DNA of 62,632 nt, taken from NCBI GenBank assembly GCA_016124895.1, contig WGMU01000140.1, forward strand, positions 1 to 62,632, given 5' to 3'. Below the pieces are notes generated by a model. The model had not been told where the DNA came from. It ran no database searches and saw only the letters and a program-made list of their open reading frames with translations. The stretch is from a bacterium. Lineage in GTDB: Bacteria; Planctomycetota; Planctomycetia; Planctomycetales; Planctomycetaceae. Each line of letters begins with the position of its first letter. The stretch's first letter is position 1. Shown here piece after piece: positions 27,692 through 37,300 of this stretch. The translations under genes and the position numbers were made by a program.

Positions 27692-29086
27692 GTGCGACGT
27701 ACCACCTGGCACCCGCAGCACATCCGCGTGAATCATTTCCGACCTCAGTTGGCGGCAGCTCTGCTGTTCACAGGGCTGCTGATTTTCGTCCGCCCGGCGT
27801 ATGCTCAGAACCAGAATGCGGGCGCCGCACCAGCCGTTCGCGAAACGCCGAAAGAAATGCGGATCGAAAAGGAACTCGTCACGGAAAAAGAGGTCGACGA
27901 CTGGCGGAAAAAAGACCGTCAGCAGTTTTCGACCGACCTGTTCGCCGGCAAGCTGAACTCAACGACGCAGCCAAAGATCGAGAAGGGCGTCCGCATTCTC
28001 GTTCACGAGCTTTCGCTCAAAGCACGACGCGACACGCTCACGGATACGCGTAAGAAGATTCTGCGTGAGATCGACCCGAACGCAAAGGGTCAGCAGATGC
28101 GCGAGTTCGTCATGTCGGAAATCGTCAAGCGCGCGGTAGAACTGCTCGACGGAAACTACCTCGTAAGGCTGCACGCGGTGCTGTTGATCGGCGAACTGAA
28201 TATCGATCAGGGCCAGTACCCCCGTAAGCCGCCGATTGCTTATGTGCAGGGCGCGGCAACACTGATGGACGTGATCGATCCGCCGCAGGGGGGGCTTGTT
28301 CAACCGGATGCGGTTCGCGTCCTCGCGGCACGCGGCATTGCCCGCCTGCTCAGGGAAGGCCGGCAGACACTTCCGCCGAATCAGAAACTGACGCCGGATA
28401 TCGCCCGGCGCGTTCTCGACCAGTTGGGTCGCCGCAACCACGAGTGGTACACGTCGGTGCTGATGGACGCTCTGATTGAGACCGCGCTGCCGACCGTCGT
28501 CGATGCCGGGAATGCTCCGCGACCTCTGATCATCGAAGCGCTGGCCCGGCTGATGGCCGACGTCAATCAACCTTACCCGGTCCGCACGCACGCGATGTAC
28601 TGCCTCGGTCGAGCGCCAATGCCGGGGGGCATCAATGCTGCACCGATTGCCTGGGCGGCGTCGCAGCTTGCTGCTCAGATCGCGACAGATATCAACCAGG
28701 GCAAGGTCAGCGGTACGCGCGGTTTTTTTCTGCTGCAGTCGATCTATTTCGGCTACAAGCCCGCGACGCCCGACGAACTGACCACTGACGGCCGTGGCAA
28801 GGCCGGCCTGACCAACTCGCTTCCGTCGCAGTCCGTACAGAACGCCTATCGTGATTTTCTGCCGCTCTTTAATGGAGTGATCAAAATCGTCGAGCAGGGT
28901 GGACGGGTCATCGCGGCGCCGCAGGCCATTCAGACGCTGCGTCAGGTTCAGCAGCCACCGGACATGACGCTGTCTCCCAATGGCCCGTCGATTCTGAAGG
29001 CACTGACGCCGGGAAATATGCCGCCGCAGGCGCAGAATCAGGCGAACGGTCCGGCAAACGCAGCGGTAAATCCCAACGCTGGCTGA
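27692..29086 (+). CDS. Secreted HEAT-like repeat protein of unknown function
   Basis: The start is GTG at 27692, with TGAGGA seven to nine bases upstream. A long basic N-region leads into a hydrophobic segment that ends VRPAYAQ, a signal peptidase I site. The mature protein of about 425 residues is mostly helical. Helix pairs such as MSEIVKRAVELLDGN, VRLHAVLLIGEL, PDAVRVLAARGIARLLREG and PVRTHAMYCLGRAPM resemble HEAT/ARM repeats. The C-terminus is rich in Pro, Asn and Ala (NMPPQAQNQANGPANAAVNP). It shares direction with tatC, 276 bases downstream. I do not recognise a family and propose no function beyond periplasmic protein binding. Confidence 0.75.
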   Translation: MRRTTWHPQHIRVNHFRPQLAAALLFTGLLIFVRPAYAQNQNAGAAPAVRETPKEMRIEKELVTEKEVDDWRKKDRQQFSTDLFAGKLNSTTQPKIEKGVRILVHELSLKARRDTLTDTRKKILREIDPNAKGQQMREFVMSEIVKRAVELLDGNYLVRLHAVLLIGELNIDQGQYPRKPPIAYVQGAATLMDVIDPPQGGLVQPDAVRVLAARGIARLLREGRQTLPPNQKLTPDIARRVLDQLGRRNHEWYTSVLMDALIETALPTVVDAGNAPRPLIIEALARLMADVNQPYPVRTHAMYCLGRAPMPGGINAAPIAWAASQLAAQIATDINQGKVSGTRGFFLLQSIYFGYKPATPDELTTDGRGKAGLTNSLPSQSVQNAYRDFLPLFNGVIKIVEQGGRVIAAPQAIQTLRQVQQPPDMTLSPNGPSILKALTPGNMPPQAQNQANGPANAAVNPNAG

Positions 29087-29095
29087 GCTTGATTG

Positions 29096-29123
29096 ACCGG
29101 GTATCGAGCCCCGGTAAAATCCC
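29096..29123 (+). terminator. Weak hairpin after the HEAT-like gene
   Basis: ACCGGG (29096-29101) pairs with CCCGGT (29110-29115) over an eight-base loop, ten bases past the stop codon, and is followed by AAAATCCCTTTTC. The stem is short and the T run is broken, so termination here is only possible. Confidence 0.3.
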
Positions 29124-29362
29124 TTTTCTCCGCTCGCCCTTCCTGCACCTCGCTGCGGGCAAACCGAGTGGACAGCAACAGGCCGATTCCTGCTTCGTGG
29201 CGGGATTGGCTGCATGTTCTTCTGACGGCTGTCCCGTTCCAGGTTTGCCTGACGTCCCTCGACCCGGCTGATCGGTTTCCCCGTGCCGGCTCTGCATCTG
29301 TCGAGTGGTCTTCCTGCTTTGCTCAGGCTGATCTGGAGCCTGTTTCCGCGTGAGTACGAGTC

Positions 29363-30460
29363 ATGACGAGTTCCAAAGACCTCTTCGACGATTCGACGAT
29401 GACGTTCGGCGAGCACCTTGAGTGCCTGCGTGGTCATCTCATCAAAGCCATCTTCTTTCTGACGATCGCCGTCATCGCGTGTCTCTTCTTCGGAGACCGC
29501 ATTGTTGCCGTCGTGCGGGCACCGATCGACGATGCGCTGGCTAACATGGACCAGGACAAGGTCAAGGTCACCGACGATCTCGACACGTCAAAGTCACCGC
29601 TCGATGCGGTCCTTGAATTCTTTGATTTGAAAGACGTCACCAAAGCAGCGCCGGTACCGGAAGAGACGGTCGATCAGAAGAATCCACTGAAGACGGGCAT
29701 CCCCGGCGATCGAACCGTCCAGATTTCTGTCCTGCCTTCCGAACTGCTGACCGTTCTGCACGCGGCGAACCCGGACACCTTTCCCGAGCCGAAAGTCAGC
29801 GAAGGTGAGAAGCCGATGCAGCTTCGAATTGCGGCGCCGGAGTTCCGGGAACTGGCAGAGACGATTGAGCGGCAGCATCAGGCCGTCACGCTCAACGTGC
29901 AGGAAGCCTTCCTCACGTATATCAAAGTCGCCGTGATTGCCGGTCTGATCCTCGCCAGCCCGCTGGTCTTTAAAGAGTTGTGGATGTTCGTCGCGGCGGG
30001 GCTCTATCCGCACGAAAAGAAATATGTCTACACGTACCTGCCGATGAGCGTTTTTCTGTTTGCCGGCGGCGCCGTCTTCTGCTTCATCGCCGTGTTTCCG
30101 TTTGTCCTGAAGTTCCTGCTGGGCTTTAACTCAATGCTCGGTGTGCAGCCGCAGATTCGCCTGTCTGAGTGGATCAGTTTTGCGGTGATGCTGCCGCTGA
30201 TGTTCGGGATCAGCTTCCAGCTTCCGATGATCATGCTCTTTCTGGAGCGGATTAACGTGTTCGAAGTCTCGGACTACCGCGAGAAGCGGCGGATGGCCAT
30301 CCTGGTCATCGCGTTTCTGTCGATGATGCTCACGCCTGCCGACCCGATGAGTATGCTGCTGATGATGTTTCCGCTGATCATCCTCTACGAATTCGGCATC
30401 TTCCTGTGTCAGTTCCGGATGTCGAAGCCGCCGCTGGAGGGCGGAGTCGAGCCGTTATAG
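29363..30460 (+). CDS. tatC: Sec-independent protein translocase subunit TatC, with a large periplasmic insert
   Basis: TatC forms the twin-arginine signal receptor of the Tat translocon in the inner membrane. This 365-residue protein has the family's start (MTFGEHLECLRGHLIKAI, Glu at about 17 and 20), first helix (FFLTIAVIACLFF), the conserved QEAFLTYIKVAVIAGLILAS opening of helix 2, and the AAGLYPHEKK segment with the key Glu (about 218). The remaining helices follow to the end (FPLIILYEFGIFL). It is over 100 residues longer than the usual 250. The extra residues (about 60-177) fall in the first periplasmic loop, which is only some 15-20 residues long in the E. coli protein. No tatA or tatB is adjacent. 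It is followed by the phosphorylase gene after 25 bases, so the two are likely cotranscribed. Confidence 0.95.
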   Translation: MTSSKDLFDDSTMTFGEHLECLRGHLIKAIFFLTIAVIACLFFGDRIVAVVRAPIDDALANMDQDKVKVTDDLDTSKSPLDAVLEFFDLKDVTKAAPVPEETVDQKNPLKTGIPGDRTVQISVLPSELLTVLHAANPDTFPEPKVSEGEKPMQLRIAAPEFRELAETIERQHQAVTLNVQEAFLTYIKVAVIAGLILASPLVFKELWMFVAAGLYPHEKKYVYTYLPMSVFLFAGGAVFCFIAVFPFVLKFLLGFNSMLGVQPQIRLSEWISFAVMLPLMFGISFQLPMIMLFLERINVFEVSDYREKRRMAILVIAFLSMMLTPADPMSMLLMMFPLIILYEFGIFLCQFRMSKPPLEGGVEPL

Positions 30461-30485
30461 CCAACGCCCGAAAGCAGGCATCTCC

Positions 30486-31232
30486 ATGAGCACTGACTAC
30501 TCGCATGCGGACATCGGCATCGTTGCAGCGCTGCCCATGGAACTGTCTGCGTTTCTCGGTCGGTGCGAGCGGCCGAACCGGTACAAGGCAGGCGGGCTGG
30601 TCTTTCGCGGTGGCCGGTACGACGGAATCCGGGTTGCCGTTGTCGAAGCGGGCATGGGTTTCGTCCGGGCGAGAAAAGCGACATCGGCACTCATTGACGG
30701 GCACTCGCCGGACTGGGTGCTCTCGTGTGGCTTTTCCGGTGCGCTGCTGCCTGAGATGCAGATTGGCCAGATCGTTATGGCCAACTCGATTGTCGACCAG
30801 CATGGACAGGAACTGCGACAGACACTGAACGCGGCATCGAATCCTGCGGGCGGCCTGTATGTCGGGCGGATCCTGACGGCCGACGAGATGATCCGGACGG
30901 TTGACGAGAAACGGGAACTCGCCGAGAAGCACGGAGCGATCGCCGTGGATCTGGAGAGCCTGGCGGTGGCGCAGATCGCGCGTGAGCGGCACAAAAACTT
31001 CATGGCCATTCGCGTTATCAGCGACGACATGTCCGCCGACCTGCCGCCGGAAGTGCTGTCAGTCGTCGGCTCGACCGGAGCGATCCGGTTTGGAGCGGCT
31101 CTGGGTTCACTCGTGAAACGACCTGAGAGTGCCAAAGAGATGTGGCACCTGCGGGGCAACGCGAAGGCCGCCGCGGAGAGCCTCGCGACCTTCCTCGACG
31201 GCGTCGTTCATCAGCTCTGTACAGGCCGCTGA
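30486..31232 (+). CDS. Nucleoside phosphorylase superfamily enzyme (MTA/SAH nucleosidase- or HpnG-like)
   Basis: This 248-residue protein has the PNP/MTAN fold signatures: IGIVAALPMELSAFL at the N-terminus (the MTAN pattern IGIIxAMxxE), a glycine-rich CGFSGALLPEMQIGQIV (about 81-97), the nucleoside-binding VDLESLAVAQ (Glu at about 157) and AIRVISDD with the catalytic Asp at about 180. Members split 5'-methylthioadenosine, S-adenosylhomocysteine or related N-ribosyl compounds; the HpnG branch acts in hopanoid side-chain synthesis. The DLES motif (MEA in classical MTAN) and the direct ALPME start favour the HpnG-like or uncharacterised branch. No hopanoid genes adjoin it. It starts 25 bases behind tatC. 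Confidence 0.8.
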   Translation: MSTDYSHADIGIVAALPMELSAFLGRCERPNRYKAGGLVFRGGRYDGIRVAVVEAGMGFVRARKATSALIDGHSPDWVLSCGFSGALLPEMQIGQIVMANSIVDQHGQELRQTLNAASNPAGGLYVGRILTADEMIRTVDEKRELAEKHGAIAVDLESLAVAQIARERHKNFMAIRVISDDMSADLPPEVLSVVGSTGAIRFGAALGSLVKRPESAKEMWHLRGNAKAAAESLATFLDGVVHQLCTGR

Positions 31233-31369
31233 GCGACTCGGTTGCGTTCGGCGAGCGTTGCGCAAACTTCTCGGGACTGTCTTCATTCAATCTTCACGGC
31301 AGGCGTCTATCCACACGTGTCTGCGCAGGTTGATCGACCTGCGGCCCGTTTGTTTGTGTGGATGCTGCG

Positions 31370-34300
31370 ATGTCCGTTTTCCGGTTCGACCGATATTCCC
31401 GAATGCTGTGGTCGGGAACGTGTCTGTGTCTTTTCACGCTGCTGCCTGGCTGCGGAGGCGGTGAGGATTTCTCGAAGCCGACGATGCCGTCGCTTCCGAG
31501 TTCGTTGCCGACTGCGGAGCCCGCCGTTCCCGCGGCCGCTCCGAGCTCAGCCATCGCTGCGCCGGCGTCAGTACCCGAGGTGACAGCAACTGGTCCGGGT
31601 GAAGTCGAAACTGCTTCAGCGCCGGCCACCGAAGCCGGCACCACTGCTCCAAAGCCAGCAGAGTCGACACGCAACACCACAGCCTCAGAGGGAACCAATT
31701 CAACGACAAGGAATCCTGTTCCCGTGCGAAAGCAGATCGCGTTTGATCTCGCATGGCTGCCGGAGCGGGATCAGATGACGGCGTTTTCAGACGACGGTTC
31801 GCTCGTTGCTGTTGGCAGTGAAGATGGCCGGCTGCGGATGTTCGACGTTGGTGCAGGGGCAGTTCGCGATGTCTTTCGAACTCAGAGTCTTCCGATCTCG
31901 CAAGTCGTCATCTCGCCGGGCAACGGCGTCCTGGGAGCGGTCACCGCTGACAGGCAACTGCGGCTGCATTCGTCTGGAGGAGTGCAGGGCTTTGATCAGT
32001 ACCGCCAGTCGAGTCTGCAGAACAGTGCTCAGCAGCGCGGGATCGGCATTCACACAGCGCGAGTGACAGCCGGAGCCTGGCATCCTCAGGGACAACTGCT
32101 GGCGACGGCCGCCGCGGACGCGTCGATTCATTTGTGGGATGTGCCGCTGAAAGATGCGCTGGAACTGTCGTCCGGCAGTGATCCCGTCGCCGCAGTGACC
32201 GTCAATCCAGATAACGATGTCGTTGCCATCGTTTCGCAGTCCGGTCAGGTCCGGCTGCTTGATTTCGCCGACCAGTCGGTTCTGCAGGAGTTCACAGTCA
32301 AAGATTCTGGAACGATCACACGCATCGCTCTTGTGACGAACAGCGATATCGTGCTGCTGGGAACGCAGGACGGAACGATCCTCGCGTATTCGAGCGTGCG
32401 TGGCGAAGAGATCACTCGGCTGTCCGGACACAAGGGAGAGGTGACCAGCCTGACGGTGGCGGCGGACGGTCGCTCGTTTCTATCTGCCGACAGTGTCGGG
32501 CAATTGAAGCTGTGGCGGTTACCGCTGAACGCGGCGAGTCAACTGGTGCGTTTCGATGCCGAAGTCGACGAGCTGCGCGTGACTGCAGATCGCCGGCACG
32601 CCGCGGCACTGGTTCGCGGTCGCGGACTGTCGCTCGTTCGACTGACAACGCCTCCACTCATCCGTCCGGTCAGTGGTCGCAGCGACGATCTAACCGCGAT
32701 CAGCTTCGTGCAGGTCGGCTCGGTCCTTGTGGGAGCGTCCCGCAGTGGCGCCGTCCGGTTCTGGTCGGTACCTGAAGGCGAACTGATTGCCGAGACTGCT
32801 GCGCACAACGGAGCGATTCGCGGACTGGCTCCACATCCGCGTCAGCAGACAGTGGCAACCGCAGGAGAGGATGGCCGGATCCGAATTCTCGAAGTCCCGT
32901 CGCGTCTGCCACAGATTCGAAGCCCCGGCGGGAAACTGGTTTCACTGTCGACGTCGTCTGACGGTCTGCTGCTGGCCGCTCAGAATGACGATGGTCAGGT
33001 TCGATTGTGGCAGACGGTCAATGGTTCGCAGATCGGGCAACTCGGCGGACACAAAGGCCGAGTGACTGCATTTGCTGCCGGTCGCGAATGGATCGCGGTC
33101 GGCGACGAATCCGGCTCCGTCCGGTTTCTGACCAGCGACACGATTCAACCTTCCGGAGACGTGCAGCTCGACTCGGCTGCTGTTGCAGGACTGGCGTTGA
33201 GTAATCAGGCAGGCGTTGCGTACGCCGTTGATGACAAAGGCGTTGTTCGAGAACTGACTCTTCCGCCGCCAGCGGATCGCTCACTGAAACTTCCAGGCAG
33301 CGGTTTGACGGCCGTCGCGTCGGTCGATGGTGGACGTCGGGCTTTCGTGGCTGGCCTTGATCGTTCGCTGCAGCAGGTCGAACTGACGGGCGACGCGCCC
33401 TCCGGCAAAACGATCGGGCAGATGGCTTCAGTCGCCACGACGATTGCTGCCGCAGACGATGGCGCGGTCGTCGTCACCGGACACGCGGACGGCGGTGTCG
33501 AGTTTCATGGGACGGCGCGTGCCGCATTGCGGTTTGAAACGGGAAGCTCGGCGAGCGTCAGCTCGGTGACGGTCGATTCGGCAAAGCAACGCGCGCTGAC
33601 TGCCCATCAGGATGGCACGGTGCGCGAGTGGGATCTTTCCGTCGCGATTCCGGCTCAGTTTGCTGCTGATCAGCAGAAGGCAACGTTGGTTGCTGTCAGT
33701 CCAGACGGAAGTCTCGCGGCGCTGGCGACGGCCCGGAAGACCGTACGCGTGCTGCAGGTTGCCGACGGCTCGCTGATTCAGGATCTGAATTCCTTCCAGA
33801 GCGAAATCACTGCGCTGGCGTGGGAAGGGGCAGGAAGCCACCTGCTGATTGCCGAACAGGGTGGTTCAGTGCGGCGCATCGAAGGGCGAACCGGTCGCGA
33901 AGTCGCGGCCTGGACGGCCAGTGGCTCGGTGACGGCGATTGCCGATCTGCCGGGTCGTCCGGAGTTTCTCGTCGGACTTGAAAGCGGTGCCGTGCAGCGC
34001 TGGACGGTCACTGCCGGACCGGGCATCGAGCTGCGTCCGGCTGGCGACGGCCCGATCCAGAAGCTCGTCGTGATGGCCGACTCCGCCGTGCAGATTCGCG
34101 CCGGGCAGAAGCTTGAACAGTGGGACGCTCAGAAGGGGCAGAAAACCGGCGAGATTCCAGACACAGTCACCGGCGTCCTGCTGTCGGGTTCAGCCGGTGC
34201 AACGGGATCGTTCAGCGTCGCCGATTCGGGAGTCGTCACCTTTCAAAGCCGTACGACACCACCGGTTTCGACGCAATGGAATTGCGGAAGCCGGATTCGT

Positions 34301-37300
34301 TCGGCAGTGGCCGATGCTCGCGGCACCAGATTTGTCTTCATCACCGAGGACGGAACACTCCGCATTCTGAAATCGCCGCTGCTGCGGTCGGTGAAAGCGC
34401 CGTCGAGTGCTGCCCTCGCAGCCAACTGGGATGCAGTCGGGAACGGCATTCTGGCAGCACTGGCTGACGCGCAGATCATTCACTGGGCTGCAGACAGTGG
34501 CGTCGCGGAAGCCAGACGGAAACTCAGCGTCGTCGAGCAATCTCAAAGTAACGTGGCCCTGAACAGTGTGGCGTTGGCGAGTGGTGGCTCAGTGATTGCC
34601 GGGCTCGCTGGAGCGTCAGCGTTTGTCTGGTCGTCGCCGGACGGGGATCCACGTTCGGGTACGGCGATTTCGTTGCCCGCTGAGGGACGCTGGCTGAAGC
34701 TCAATCGGTTGGGCACGCGACTGCTGATCGGACTGGAAAACGGCGAAGTCTGGCTGATCGATACTGCTCATCGCGCGCTGCTGGAACGCCTGTTGTTGCC
34801 GAGTGGTGCGTATTCCATTGCTGAGTTTGCAACGGACGGCACCAGTCTATTGATCGGCGGCGCGTCGGCCGAGCTGCGGATTCATCACCCTGCCGTAAGA
34901 CGCGTACTGGCAACGGACGCGAAGTCCGCGGCCAGCGTTGCGATTGATGAAGCGACGCAGCAGTTCAGCATTGTCGGTGCAGATGGCTCGGTTCGAATCT
35001 GGGACGAGGCAGCGGAGCCGGTCGTCAATCGAACCGCTGCCGACGGTGAGGCGGCTCGCCTGACCGTGCTGTCCGGCAATGGTGAATGGGTCGCACAGGT
35101 TTACGGCGAATCGTCGATCGGCGTGCGGCGCGTGCGCGACGGTCTGAAACCGACGCTGTTTACGGTCGAGTCGCCGGTTCGCTCACTGGCGGTCAATTTC
35201 GACGGACAGTTGCTCGCCGTCGCGACGGTAGCCGGCACACGCGTTCTCGATCGCGCCGGCAATCCAGTGCAGATGATCGACCGCGAGAAACCGGTCGAGC
35301 TGGTGACGTTCGTCGGCAGGCAGTCAACGCTGGCTCTGAGCAGTGACGACGGCAGCATTGAGTTTTCGGCATACTCGAATACAGAAGGCGAACTGAAGAT
35401 CGATGGTCCGGTTGCCGGCGTCGCATTCAGCGCCGGTGCGACGCAACTCGTTTCGTGGGACGACCGCCGTGTCCGGCTGTGGAATCTGGAGTCGGGCGAC
35501 GAACTGTTGCAGTTCGACAATGCCTCTGCCTCGATGCTCAAAGCTGGCTTTGCGGACGGTGACCGACTGGTGGTCGGAGCAGCTCAGGATGGCCGCGTTT
35601 ACGTCTGGTCGCTTGCAGATCGAAAGCTGAGGAATCAGTTCGTCGGGCCAGCCGATCCGCGACAGGTCGCCATCGCCACAAGCGGAGCGTTCGTCACGTT
35701 CGTTCGGCAGAACGGCCAGCTTGAAACGTACTCGCTGTCCAACGGCGAGCTGCTGGAGACCTGCAATGCGTCCGGAGTGGAAGTTCAGAGTGTTGCTCTG
35801 CGGGCTGATGATCTCGCCGTCTTTTCAGGAGCCAGAAACGGCCACATCACGGAACGCAGTCTGAGTGCCGTCACCTCGATTACCGCTCACGGACCGCAAC
35901 GCGTAACCGATGCGACCTTCAGTTCCCGCAACGGCTTTATCCTGAGCTGCGGTGAAGACGGCACCGTTGCCCTGCACCAGTCGCAGGGCCAGCTTGTGCG
36001 GAAGTTTGAAGGTGCAACAGGTACGCCGGTCGGAGTGGCCGAATCGCCTGACAGCTCAATCGTCTGCGCAGTGACCGCGACAGACGATGCGAGTCAACTG
36101 ACGACCTGGAAGTTCGCGGACGGCACTCTGCTGCAGCAGACGCCGCTGCCAGTCAAAGTGGAGTTCTGCCGTCAGTCACCGAACGGTCTGCTGGCGGCGG
36201 TGTCGCGAACCGGAGTCGTTCAGATGGTGAATACGGCGACGGGCGAGCCCACTGAGCGAATTTCAACAATCGGTGAAATCTCAGACGTTGCTGTCGCTGG
36301 AGCGGCGCAAGCGCTCGTCACCGGAAGCAGCGACGGCAGCGTGCTCGCGTATCCGTTTCATCTGGTGGCGAGCTTCCGGAATCCGGGAGTGGCGACCTCA
36401 ATCGACTGGTCAGCGGACGGCCGCTACCTGGCCGCGGGAACGGCGGGACTGATTTCGATCTGGGATGTTCAGTCGCAAGCCGTGGCAACAGAAATCCCGA
36501 TCAAAGCGCTACCTCCAGACGAGCCGGCCGAAACTGCAAAAGGTGGCGAAAAGATGCTGACACCTGCGGCGCGGCAGAAGGCGGCGACGAACTCGCTGGG
36601 CGCACGAGTCAAGACCGCCGGTGCAAAGCCAGGGTCCAAGACGAACGACGAAACGCCGGCGAATCCGCCGCCTGGTAATCTGACGACTCAGGTGCTGATT
36701 TCTCCGCGAGGCGAACTGTGCGCGTCGTTTGTTGACGGTTCCGTTCGTCTCTGGAATCTGCGTGAGTCATCGCTGCCGGATGAGGCACCTGTCCCGCACA
36801 CGATTTTCCGACATCCGTCACCGGTCCTGGCCATCGCGATCGATCCGCTCGGAACGCAGGTTGCCTGCGGCTGTGAGGATTCGAATATCTGGGTCTGGGA
36901 GATTGAGTCAGGGCGCGAACTGGCTCGTTTTTCGGGGCATCTGGGAGCGGTGCATGCGCTCGCATTTGAAGCGACGGGCGAGCGACTGTTTTCGACGGGA
37001 GCCGATCGCGCTGCGAAGGTCTGGCCGCTGCAGCAGCCAGGTTCCTCGAATCGTAAGCCGGCTGTCGAAATCGCAATGGCAGACTCGTCGCAGCAACTTC
37101 GAACCACGCTTGAAAAACAGATCAAATCGGCGGAGAAGGCGGAAGACCGGACACGGCTGCGGGAACTCATTCGCACGCTGGACCGCTCTGATGGGAAGGA
37201 AAGCGACGGTTCTGTCGCCACAGAAACAGACGGAGAAATCAGTCGTCTGCGGGCCGCACTCCGTGAGTCATCAACGACGGACAACCGGGAAGCCAGTCGC

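Noticed and set aside
27959-29437. Minus-strand frame of 492 codons
   Set aside because: It overlaps the secreted HEAT-like gene and the start of tatC, and has no domain.
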